Assembly (NCBI GenBank): GCA_030591745.1
Contig: JAUVAM010000123.1
Location: 1 to 8,291 of the forward strand
Length of the DNA: 8,291 bases
Direction: 5' to 3'
DNA from: Deltaproteobacteria bacterium
Lineage (GTDB): Bacteria; Myxococcota; B64-G9
In this document: positions 1 to 6,588 of the stretch, in pieces
Position numbering within the stretch: position 1 is the stretch's first letter
Layout of the letters: the number at the start of each line of letters is the position of its first letter
Program-made: the position numbers and the translations under genes
Notes under the pieces: generated by a model
The model's input: the letters and a program-made list of their open reading frames with translations, nothing else
Database searches by the model: none
What the model was told of the DNA's origin: nothing

Positions 1-320
1 CGAATCAAGCCTGCCTTACTCGTGTCCAGAGTTTCCGGATCACGAAGACGCTTGAGCAGCAATTTCCTTACGTCGGGATGACGAGTGGCCGGAACCAGCT
101 CTCTCAGGCAATAGCCCTGACGCCTGAACCCCACAGGGCTCTTTTCAACGAGGTCAAAAAACGCGGGCCCAAGCCTCTCCAGTAATTCCTCCTTGTTGAG
201 ATTCGCCTTCATTTTATCGGCAAAGACTCTGTATGGTTGAAGATCTTTCTCGCCGGCGTCGACCGCCAAAGGCAACAAAGTCATAAAGGCCACCAAGAAA
301 ACAATTTGCGCTCTCATCAT
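1..320 (-). CDS. Secreted protein of unknown function, 5' part only (C-terminus beyond left edge)
   Basis: An open frame reads leftwards from 320 to the window edge without a stop, giving 106 codons. The start is a double ATG (318-320 and 315-317). The Shine-Dalgarno GGAGGAAG at 321-328 suits the second ATG better (6 bases from GGAGG, against 3 for the first). The N-terminus is a classical Sec signal peptide: MMRAQ, a hydrophobic core at residues 6-20, then V-D-A before G23 as a likely signal peptidase I site. There is no lipobox cysteine, so the product should be periplasmic or secreted. The mature part is charged and helical in character. The stretch around residues 79-106, with HPDVRKLLLKRLRDPE, resembles one HEAT-like helical repeat, but one copy is too little to assign a family. 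It is divergent from the transporter gene at 465. I am confident that it is a gene; the function is unknown. Confidence 0.8.
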   Translation of the reverse strand, partial: MMRAQIVFLVAFMTLLPLAVDAGEKDLQPYRVFADKMKANLNKEELLERLGPAFFDLVEKSPVGFRRQGYCLRELVPATRHPDVRKLLLKRLRDPETLDTSKAGLI

Positions 321-464
321 CTTCCTCCAGCCATTCGTTCCAGCAGACGGAATCTTTTCAAGATCTCGCAGATTCTACACGGCTTATCGCCCCCAGGCCA
401 CCCACCAAAAAGACACATGGGTTTTTTCGCATGTTTGTGTTCCAATCGTTTTTGTGGAGTATGG
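321..464. promoter_or_regulatory. Divergent intergenic region between secreted-protein gene and MFS gene
   Basis: These 144 bases separate two divergent starts and must hold promoters for both. For the minus-strand gene, TAGAAT (plus-strand 372-377) matches a sigma-70 -10 box at 5 of 6 positions and lies about 50 bases from the start codon. The hexamer 17 bases upstream of it is a poor -35 (3 of 6). For the plus-strand gene I see an AT-rich stretch at about 418-455 but no convincing hexamer pair. An ATG at 417 is in frame with the transporter but lacks a good ribosome binding site. No hairpin or operator-like palindrome stood out. Confidence 0.4.
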
Positions 465-1700
465 ATGGAGCCCGCCAAACAAAAATCTTCCGGTAACTTT
501 GCGCCCCTGCTTTGGCATGCTGCTTTTTTGGCCTTGGCATCCAACTTCATGGACGTGGACACCATCATCCCCTCCATGCTCATCAAGGCCGGCGGCAATG
601 AAATTCACTTGGGCTTCATGACCGCCATCATGCTGGGCGGATCCAGTTTATTTCAGCTCTTCTTCGCCGGGTTGATCTCTCACAAACCAAGAAAGAAGAA
701 ATTCTTACTCTTGGGCATCAACCTGCGAATCATCGCGCTCTTTGCCCTGGCTATTCTGTTCTTTTTTTCGAACTCCTTGGCCCACGGTCTCTTGATTCTG
801 TTCATCTTTGTCTTCATCTCTCAGTTTTCCTTCAGCGGAGCCTTCGCCAACATTTCTTACGTGGACATTGTGGGCAAGTCCATCAAGGGACCCGCGAGAA
901 AGACATTCTTTTCCGCCAAGCAGGTCATTTTCAGCGCAGGTGTCTTCGTCTCAGCCCTGCTCGCGCGCGAATTGCTGGTCATGCTGGACTTTCCCAACAA
1001 CTACGCCTTTTTGTTCGCCCTGGCCGCGGCCCTGCTTTTTGTCGCGTCCTTTGGCTTTTGGCGCCTGAAAGAAGAGCCGACCCCAGCTGCGAAGAAAAAG
1101 ACCTTACTGAAATTCCTGACGATGATCCCCGGAGAAGTCAAAGACAACAAGAACCTGAAATACTACCTCTTGCTGATCAACAGCCTGGGCCTGGGCTTGA
1201 GCACTCTTCCCTTCATCATCTATCTGGCAAAAGAAAGCTTCGGCCTGTCTTATTCCCTCATCGGTAATTTCTTACTGCTAAAAACCCTGGGCATGCTGGT
1301 CGCAAGTCTGCTCCTGTTGAAACTCGCCAAAAAATTTAAGTACCGGCACCTCTTGATGATCAGCCTGGCTTTGGCCGCCTCCATGCCCATCGCAAGCTTG
1401 CTTTTTCGGGACTCAAGCCTGGCCTATCAATCCATTTTCGTCTTCGAGGGCATCTTCATGGCGACCTACAAAACCGCCATCGAGGGCATTTTGTTGGAAA
1501 TCTCCACCGACGAAAACCGAGCCATCTACACAGGCATCTCAGGGGCCGGTAACATCCTCACCACAATCTTTCCACTGGTGGCCGGATTCCTGATCCTAAG
1601 CCTCGGATACACCCCCGTCTTCATCGCAGTAAGCCTGCTCATCCTGTCGAGCTTCTATTTCGTGCTTAGAATCGACTGCGGCACAAGACCACGGAAATAA
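465..1700 (+). CDS. Major facilitator superfamily (MFS) transporter, 12 TM
   Basis: A 411-residue integral inner-membrane protein whose length and two-times-six helix layout fit MFS secondary carriers. Approximate helices are 12-30, 47-70, 78-101, 106-128, 147-170, 178-199, 231-253, 261-285, 294-313, 320-340, 355-378 and 380-401. The basic loops at 73-79 (HKPRKKK) and 286-295 sit where MFS motif A and its C-terminal counterpart are expected, between TM2/TM3 and TM8/TM9. The usual Asp of motif A is not present. A Lys-rich central loop (200-230) joins the two halves. The frame is open back to 237, but that extension would overlap the divergent gene and is not membrane-like. The ATG at 465 follows GGAG (456-459) at 5 bases and starts a normal MFS N-terminus, so I chose it. 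The substrate cannot be read from sequence; a drug or metabolite exporter is only a guess. Sampled GC is about 50%, lower than the right half of the window. Confidence 0.88.
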   Translation: MEPAKQKSSGNFAPLLWHAAFLALASNFMDVDTIIPSMLIKAGGNEIHLGFMTAIMLGGSSLFQLFFAGLISHKPRKKKFLLLGINLRIIALFALAILFFFSNSLAHGLLILFIFVFISQFSFSGAFANISYVDIVGKSIKGPARKTFFSAKQVIFSAGVFVSALLARELLVMLDFPNNYAFLFALAAALLFVASFGFWRLKEEPTPAAKKKTLLKFLTMIPGEVKDNKNLKYYLLLINSLGLGLSTLPFIIYLAKESFGLSYSLIGNFLLLKTLGMLVASLLLLKLAKKFKYRHLLMISLALAASMPIASLLFRDSSLAYQSIFVFEGIFMATYKTAIEGILLEISTDENRAIYTGISGAGNILTTIFPLVAGFLILSLGYTPVFIAVSLLILSSFYFVLRIDCGTRPRK

Positions 1701-1730
1701 AGGCCAACCAGGATTCGCCGGACATCGTTC

Positions 1731-1759
1731 TTGCCAAAAGCCCCCTCTTTTTGTAAGAT
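1731..1759 (+). promoter_or_regulatory. Candidate sigma-70-type promoter for the ATPase gene
   Basis: TTGCCA (1731-1736, 5 of 6 to TTGACA) lies exactly 17 bases upstream of TAAGAT (1754-1759, 4 of 6 to TATAAT). Transcription would start near 1766, leaving a leader of about 20 bases. The leader carries GGGGTG (1775-1780), which can pair with the anti-Shine-Dalgarno through one G-U wobble, 5 bases before the ATG at 1786. No terminator hairpin is visible between 1701 and 1730, so read-through from the transporter gene is also possible. Confidence 0.42.
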
Positions 1760-1785
1760 TAGATTGTCAAAAGTGGGGTGTTTTT

Positions 1786-3189
1786 ATGAATCTCGTTGAA
1801 CAAATCCATATGACTTCTCCCTGGCTGCGGGACCCTGAGTGGCGTCTGCGCGACCGTCACTTGCTGGAAGTCGCCAAATCCGAAATCCATTTTCAACACC
1901 TGGACGAAGGTGTTCGCTTTCTACCCGGCACAATCAGCATCATCCGAGGATCGCGTCAGATTGGCAAGAGCACCGAGTGCAAGCTGTATGTACTCAGACG
2001 GCTCTCGGAGGGCACGAATCCAGAACGGATCTTCTACTTTCCCTGCGACAACCTCATCAACCGCAAAGAACTTGTAACGGTGCTGCGTTCGATTATGGCC
2101 ATTTCGAAAATTGAGCCCGAATCCAAAGACCACATCACCGTCATCCTCGACGAAATCACTTCCGTCAAGCAATGGTACAAAACCATCAAATGGATGAAAG
2201 ACACGGGACAGCTCGACCGAGTCGCCCTCGTCTTGACTGGCTCCTCCGCCTACGAAATGAAGCGCGGATACGATCGAATGCCGGGCCGTCGAAGCGAGGG
2301 TTTGGACCTGTGTCTCTTACCCATGGACTTCCCTGATTTCGTCCGCGCGCTTCACCCCGGCCAGGCCGGGAAACTGAAGATCTCCCTGAATCAAATGACA
2401 CACTCCATGCACAGCTTCGAAAGTCACAAGATGACCCTGCTCGAGCAGCAGGAGCAGTTAAGCAATGCCGCCTCACTCTACATGACCTTCGGCGGCATCC
2501 CCAAGGTAGTGTCTGAGACTGTGAGACTGGGTCGGCCCTCGGATGACACCATGGGTATTTACCTGCTGGCCCTGTCTTCTGAGATAGAAAAGCAGAAACG
2601 CAGCACCGCCACCTTGCGACAAATACTGGCCAGCCTCTATCTCTCCCTGTGCACACCCACCAGCTACACCAACATCGCCACCAAGGGGAACATCCCCTCG
2701 GCCGGCACGGTCAAAGACTATATCGAGGCGCTCCACTACTCCTTCGTTGAGTATACGGCTCTCCCCCTGGACGTCTCGAAAAAGACCGCCTTCCCAAAAA
2801 AGAATCGCAAGCACTTCTTCGCCGATCCCGTGTATGCGGCAGCGCTCAAAATCGCATTGCACCTGCCTGAACTCGAAGAAGGCGCCTTGGCCGAATCCGC
2901 CGTCGGGGGCAAACTCATTCGAGAGTATGCCAATCAATGGGCATCTTGGGGTCACGTGGACTCACTATTCTATTGGCGATCGTCGCAGGGAAAAGAAATC
3001 GACTTCGTGGTAGACCGTGAAGGCTACTACGGAATCGAGGTCAAGTATCAGTCCCGTATCAGCGGATGGGACGATCTCAGCATCCTCCGGGGAATCGGCA
3101 AGGGGCTCTTGGTGACGCGCAACCACTTCGAGTTTGGGGCTGTCCCCAAGATTCCTCTTTGGGCGTTCTTGATGCTCGACTTGTCATAA
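1786..3189 (+). CDS. AAA-type ATPase with C-terminal PD-(D/E)XK-like domain (AAA_14/DUF4143 family)
   Basis: A cytoplasmic protein of 467 residues, the usual size for this family. The Walker A loop is GSRQIGKST (55-63), in the family's usual G-x-R-Q-x-G-K-[ST]-T arrangement. The Walker B strand is ITVILDE (117-123), followed within a few residues by a Trp (130) as is typical. The sensor-like strand is LVLTGSSA (148-155). The middle (about 215-330) is helical, with the winged-helix-like SAGTVKDYIEAL segment (305-316) that precedes DUF4143. The C-terminal part has FYWRS, E404-I-D406 and G-I-E418-V-K420, the DUF4143 restriction-nuclease-like core D...E-x-K. Family members are widespread accessory ATPases of poorly known role, some suspected in defence or stress. 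ATP binding is well supported; nuclease activity is only an inference. It lies 85 bases after the transporter gene on the same strand and meets a convergent terminator at its own stop codon. Confidence 0.9.
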   Translation: MNLVEQIHMTSPWLRDPEWRLRDRHLLEVAKSEIHFQHLDEGVRFLPGTISIIRGSRQIGKSTECKLYVLRRLSEGTNPERIFYFPCDNLINRKELVTVLRSIMAISKIEPESKDHITVILDEITSVKQWYKTIKWMKDTGQLDRVALVLTGSSAYEMKRGYDRMPGRRSEGLDLCLLPMDFPDFVRALHPGQAGKLKISLNQMTHSMHSFESHKMTLLEQQEQLSNAASLYMTFGGIPKVVSETVRLGRPSDDTMGIYLLALSSEIEKQKRSTATLRQILASLYLSLCTPTSYTNIATKGNIPSAGTVKDYIEALHYSFVEYTALPLDVSKKTAFPKKNRKHFFADPVYAAALKIALHLPELEEGALAESAVGGKLIREYANQWASWGHVDSLFYWRSSQGKEIDFVVDREGYYGIEVKYQSRISGWDDLSILRGIGKGLLVTRNHFEFGAVPKIPLWAFLMLDLS

Positions 3190-3221
3190 AAACGAAGCCG
3201 GACCCCGAAGGATCCGACTCC
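3188..3221 (-). terminator. Intrinsic terminator with cUUCGg tetraloop, for the lipoprotein gene
   Basis: Read on the minus strand, 3221 to 3194 forms a 12-pair stem (including G-U wobbles) around a UUCG loop closed by C-G, the extra-stable tetraloop type. It is followed after one pairing-free base by five U residues (3192-3188). It begins 23 bases after the TAG stop of the lipoprotein gene. On the plus strand the wobble positions become A-C mismatches and no U-tract follows, so it should not terminate the ATPase transcript well. The U-tract overlaps the ATPase TAA (3187-3189). Confidence 0.85.
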
Positions 3222-3244
3222 GCTAATCATTGCCCCGCCTTACG

Positions 3245-6200
3245 CTAGTCTTCCAGCAGGTTGAAATCATCCAGTCCGAAGCGATACATGCCGTAGCGTC
3301 CGGCGGCGAAGGTGATCTCTCGCTCATGAACCATCAGGCTTTGGGGCCATCCCCAGACGGGGAAATAGGCCTGGGCGAAAGGTGCCGTGGCCTCGTCCAG
3401 GTTCACTACCAGCAGGCCGCCCGGCACACTGAACAAGGCACGGCCGGATAAGGCTTGCCGCAGGCTGGCCCAACGATCGACGGCCAACTGAGAAGCCACG
3501 GCAAAACCCGGGCCGCTGATGTCCAGGACGGTCATCATCTCGTCGACTTCGTCCCAGTCCAAGTCCCGCTCGGCGATGGCCTGCCAGCTCAAGCGGTGGG
3601 TCACGAGGGCGTGACCGCTGCCGTCCAAGAGCATGCTGTGCACGTACTGATCCGGAAAGCGCAGCCTGGCCTTGAGCACGGCCGCGTTGCCGTGACGCTC
3701 CAGCTTGTTGATGGCGGATTCCACCTCGTCGTTGTTCCAGACGTAGTCCTGGGTATAAAGCATGTCCCCGTCCACCTCGATGAGGGTGCCTGGCACATTG
3801 ACGCCGGAGCCTTCCTCGGGCTGTGTCGGATCGGAAAAGTCGATCTCTTTGACGAAAAAGCGTGCGTAGGGACGGCTATCGCCCTGGACGCTGTGGGGAA
3901 CCTTGTAGCTGTAATAGAGGGAGTTGCCCCTGGCCATCAGATTTACATATTCCTGCTCGGTGGGCATGGTCATGGTGTCGAGGAGCACGGGGGCCGCGGG
4001 ATCGCTCAGATCCAGGGCGTTCAGATCCAGGTGATTCCAGTATCGATAGCGTTCTTGATCATAGCAGCGGGTCTCCGTCTCGATGTCCTCTGGATCCACC
4101 TCTTCGCAGACCCATTCGTCCCAGCCGCGCTCGTCCACGGTGCAACGCTGGATCGTACCGGAGCAGGTCGTCGGTCCGTTGTCGAGGCTTCGGCAGGTTT
4201 CCGACCCATAGAGATAGATGCAGGAAACATTGCCCATCTCGTCTTCGATGCACTCTTCTTCATAGCCGTTGACCGGGCTGGTATGACAAACGTGCTCGAT
4301 GCCTTCGATTTCTTGCTCCCATACGATGGAAGGGAAGACCAGGCTCTGGCCCAAGCCGTAGGCGCTGGTGCCGCCGTAGTAATAGGGATGGTAGCAACCC
4401 ATGCAATCGTATTCAGGGCCGCCCCACCAGTAGTACCCGTAGAAGGGACTGATGTCGCGGGTCACCAGGGTGCTTACCAAAACGGGCTGGGTCGGGTCGC
4501 TCAGGTCATAGACCCGGATGGTGGTCTCGTGGCACCACTCGTCGTCGTTGGGATCCTCATCCACGTAAACCATGTCCACCGCCACCGCCAGTTCGCCCAC
4601 CTTGTAAACCTGGGCTCTGGCGGGCAGGTCCAACACGGCCACGGGCAGGGCTTCATCCGGATCTTCGCTCAAAGCGACGATCTGCAACTCGTTGGCCGGC
4701 GGCTCGGAGGAATCGCCCCACCACCAGTAGTAGTCCTGGTCGTATTTTAGCCGGGCACCGTAATCGCCGAAGACGAAGAACTGAGTGTAGTTGGGCGCCA
4801 ACTCAACGCGACCCTGTTCTACGGGGTTATCCGGATCGCTTGCGTCGAAGAGGCTCAGTTCGGATTCACTCAAATTGGCGGTGGAGTCATCAGCCACAAA
4901 GGAACGCCTCACAAAGGAGCCGTGCTCCATCATGCCGCGTTGGCTCAGGCTGGACTCGGAGTAAGTAAAAATCTGCACACCCGCGATGTAGCGCTCTTCT
5001 TCTTCCAGGTACCCGGAGAAAGGCAGCAGGACCAGGCCCGTTTCTGTTTGGCCTTCGGGACCGGCCACCGACACGGCTCCGTCCAATACGGTGAAGGCCC
5101 TGTCATCCCAGCGCGCTTCGGACCAACCCCAGCTCGCGCCCACATGGGTGCGCGCCACCAGGGGCTCCGGGTTTTGCAGATCGGTCGTGTCATAGAGGCT
5201 GATGGCCATGGTCCAGTCTTCCGCGTCATCCACGCCCACACCCAAAATGCGGCTGTTGCCCAGCACCGGCTTGAAGAAATCGTTCCAGCCGGAAATCACA
5301 TACTCGCTCATCTCCACGGCCTGGCCGTCCGCATCGATTGAGAAGGCATGGAAGGGATCCACCCGGCGGTAGGTGACGAAAAAAGCCCGGTCTGCCATGA
5401 ACAAAGTACCGTAGAGATCTTCGTTGGCACCGAAGGTGTCATGATCGACGACCACGGGATTTTGCAAATCGCCGATGTTGAAAGTCTGCAGATGATTGGT
5501 GTTGGTGTCGTTCCACCAGGAGCCGGAGACCACGCGCAGAATATCACCACGCAGATCCATGTTGCTCTTGTGCCGAATCATGCCGGCCACGGGGATCTGG
5601 GCACCTTCCAGCATCAGGCCGGTGGGATCAGAAATATCGATGATCGAGACCGAAGTGTCGTCGTCCTCGGCATACCAATCCACCCGCGCCACCAACAAGG
5701 CCTCGGTGGTGGCCTGGATGTCGGAGACATAGCCGCCCAAATCAATAGCGGATTTTTCCACCAACTCACTGCCCTCCAGCGCGAAGGATCGAACCACCGT
5801 GCTGCTCTCGCCATCCCAGTTGTTAGCCACCACATACAGCGCCTCGTGACCACCGCCACGGGTCAGGCGACTGGTGGCGATCCAGCCCGGCACCTGAGCC
5901 GAATCCAGGGCCACGGGATTTGTGGGATCGCTGATGTCCACGGCCACAACCAGGCCGCCCTCGTATGGGTTCACTTGAACATCGTGGCGACTGCCATAGT
6001 AACCCCGATAGTTGTTGAGCAAGACGTATGCGCGCGTGCCCACGGCGTACATTTCCACCGGATAGCCGGAGATGCGCAAATTGCCCACCACCTCGGGCGC
6101 GGCCACATTGGAAAAATCGATGACCTGAAGTCCTCGATACGAATTCAAATTCAAAATGTACTGATCTGAAAGCACCCGGTAGATGTCGCCTTCTTCCACC

Positions 6201-6424
6201 GTGCGATCATCGGCGCTCTCTTGGCTGTCCGGAGCAGCCTCGTCATAGGCCCCGTCGCCATTTACGCCACGATCACCACCGCCTTGATCGGCGGAAATAA
6301 AATCAGTATCTCCAATCTCGGGATCCACCTTGGGCTCAAAAGAAGTCGCGCCATTGCAAGCCACGAGACCAAACACCCCCAGAAAAACCGCCACCGCTTG
6401 CCAATTTCGCTTCATGCTCTTCAT
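3245..6424 (-). CDS. Large beta-propeller lipoprotein with LVIVD-type repeats and Cys-rich insertion
   Basis: A 1059-residue envelope lipoprotein. The N-terminus MKSMKRNWQ, a hydrophobic segment and L20-V-A-C23 form a type II signal with lipobox; Asn at +2 does not suggest inner-membrane retention. An acidic, Gly/Asp-rich linker (about 30-80) follows. From about 78 the protein is beta-rich, with recurring blade motifs of the form D-[ILFA]-S-D-P-x-x-P-V at 163, 263, 527, 640, 805 and 862 and weaker copies at 103, 317, 412 and 968. This spacing fits LVIVD repeats or the secreted C-terminal beta-propeller (Beta_propel) family. Segments rich in Tyr/Trp occur at 561-569 and 661-690. Apart from the lipobox, all 11 cysteines lie between 631 and 787. 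The start is backed by AAAGGA 7 bases upstream. A sigma-54-like promoter precedes it and a terminator follows, so it is probably monocistronic. Such propellers are usually binding or scaffold domains; no catalytic motif was seen. Confidence 0.87.
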   Translation of the reverse strand: MKSMKRNWQAVAVFLGVFGLVACNGATSFEPKVDPEIGDTDFISADQGGGDRGVNGDGAYDEAAPDSQESADDRTVEEGDIYRVLSDQYILNLNSYRGLQVIDFSNVAAPEVVGNLRISGYPVEMYAVGTRAYVLLNNYRGYYGSRHDVQVNPYEGGLVVAVDISDPTNPVALDSAQVPGWIATSRLTRGGGHEALYVVANNWDGESSTVVRSFALEGSELVEKSAIDLGGYVSDIQATTEALLVARVDWYAEDDDTSVSIIDISDPTGLMLEGAQIPVAGMIRHKSNMDLRGDILRVVSGSWWNDTNTNHLQTFNIGDLQNPVVVDHDTFGANEDLYGTLFMADRAFFVTYRRVDPFHAFSIDADGQAVEMSEYVISGWNDFFKPVLGNSRILGVGVDDAEDWTMAISLYDTTDLQNPEPLVARTHVGASWGWSEARWDDRAFTVLDGAVSVAGPEGQTETGLVLLPFSGYLEEEERYIAGVQIFTYSESSLSQRGMMEHGSFVRRSFVADDSTANLSESELSLFDASDPDNPVEQGRVELAPNYTQFFVFGDYGARLKYDQDYYWWWGDSSEPPANELQIVALSEDPDEALPVAVLDLPARAQVYKVGELAVAVDMVYVDEDPNDDEWCHETTIRVYDLSDPTQPVLVSTLVTRDISPFYGYYWWGGPEYDCMGCYHPYYYGGTSAYGLGQSLVFPSIVWEQEIEGIEHVCHTSPVNGYEEECIEDEMGNVSCIYLYGSETCRSLDNGPTTCSGTIQRCTVDERGWDEWVCEEVDPEDIETETRCYDQERYRYWNHLDLNALDLSDPAAPVLLDTMTMPTEQEYVNLMARGNSLYYSYKVPHSVQGDSRPYARFFVKEIDFSDPTQPEEGSGVNVPGTLIEVDGDMLYTQDYVWNNDEVESAINKLERHGNAAVLKARLRFPDQYVHSMLLDGSGHALVTHRLSWQAIAERDLDWDEVDEMMTVLDISGPGFAVASQLAVDRWASLRQALSGRALFSVPGGLLVVNLDEATAPFAQAYFPVWGWPQSLMVHEREITFAAGRYGMYRFGLDDFNLLED

Positions 6425-6588
6425 TTCATCGTCCTTTGAAAAAGGGTTGCCGACGCTTGTCGCGCCCCTTGTTTCGCAAGTTCAATGCCAAGGCGAGCCA
6501 GGACAAAACCACCAGTCATTTCCGCTAACTATTCACTGAAGGGGTGTTTTTACCGATCACGAAAAGCCGACACCTGCCACTTAGAGTC
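6425..6588 (-). promoter_or_regulatory. Leader and upstream region of the lipoprotein gene
   Basis: These 164 bases lie between the orphan-protein stop and the lipoprotein start. They contain the Shine-Dalgarno AAAGGA (minus strand, 7 bases from ATG 6424) and the -24/-12 promoter-like element at 6476-6490. Further upstream is a 9-base palindrome, TTCACTGAA (6532-6540), too short to call an operator. I found no convincing hairpin plus U-tract after the orphan gene stop at 6589, so read-through from the upstream operon cannot be excluded. No sigma-70 hexamer pair is better than chance here. Confidence 0.5.
6476..6490 (-). promoter_or_regulatory. Candidate sigma-54 (RpoN) -24/-12 promoter
   Basis: The minus strand reads TGGCAT-TGAAC-TTGC. 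This matches the sigma-54 consensus TGGCAC-N5-TTGC at every specified base but one, with exactly 10 bases between the invariant GG and GC. Transcription would start near 6465, giving a leader of about 40 bases before the lipoprotein ATG at 6424 with its Shine-Dalgarno. Sigma-54 promoters need an enhancer-binding activator; none is encoded here and no paired upstream binding site is obvious. The match and position are seen directly; function is inferred. Confidence 0.55.

Noticed and set aside
51..62. EF-hand-like calcium loop in the lipoprotein linker (residues 51-62, DRGVNGDGAYDE, near base 6240-6275)
   Set aside because: Spacing of the acidic residues does not match a complete EF-hand or thrombospondin type 3 repeat, and the whole linker is simply rich in Asp and Gly. 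The coordinates given here are residue numbers.
237..464. N-terminal 76-residue extension of the transporter
   Set aside because: It overlaps the divergent secreted-protein gene, has no ribosome binding site, and is not membrane-like, while the ATG at 465 has GGAG at good spacing.
1775..1786. Identical 12-mer GGGGTGTTTTTA before the ATPase start and again at 6541-6552
   Set aside because: One or two shared 12-mers are expected by chance in 8.3 kb. The contexts differ (a ribosome binding site in one, upstream of an opposite-strand gene in the other).
2186..2955. Minus-strand frames of 156 and 160 codons inside the ATPase gene
   Set aside because: They are shadows of the ATPase reading frame, without ribosome binding sites or recognisable domains.
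4386..4405. C674-M-G-C677-Y-H in the lipoprotein as a c-type haem site
   Set aside because: Covalent haem attachment needs C-x-x-C-H. Here a Tyr intervenes before the His, so the motif does not fit, and no other haem motif is present.
3455..4750. A 431-codon plus-strand open frame antisense to the lipoprotein gene (and a 273-codon one at 5348-6169)
   Set aside because: They mirror the codon structure of the minus-strand gene, whose lipobox, repeated blade motifs, ribosome binding site and terminator are all consistent. The antisense products are low-complexity His/Val/Gly-rich with no domain or ribosome binding site.
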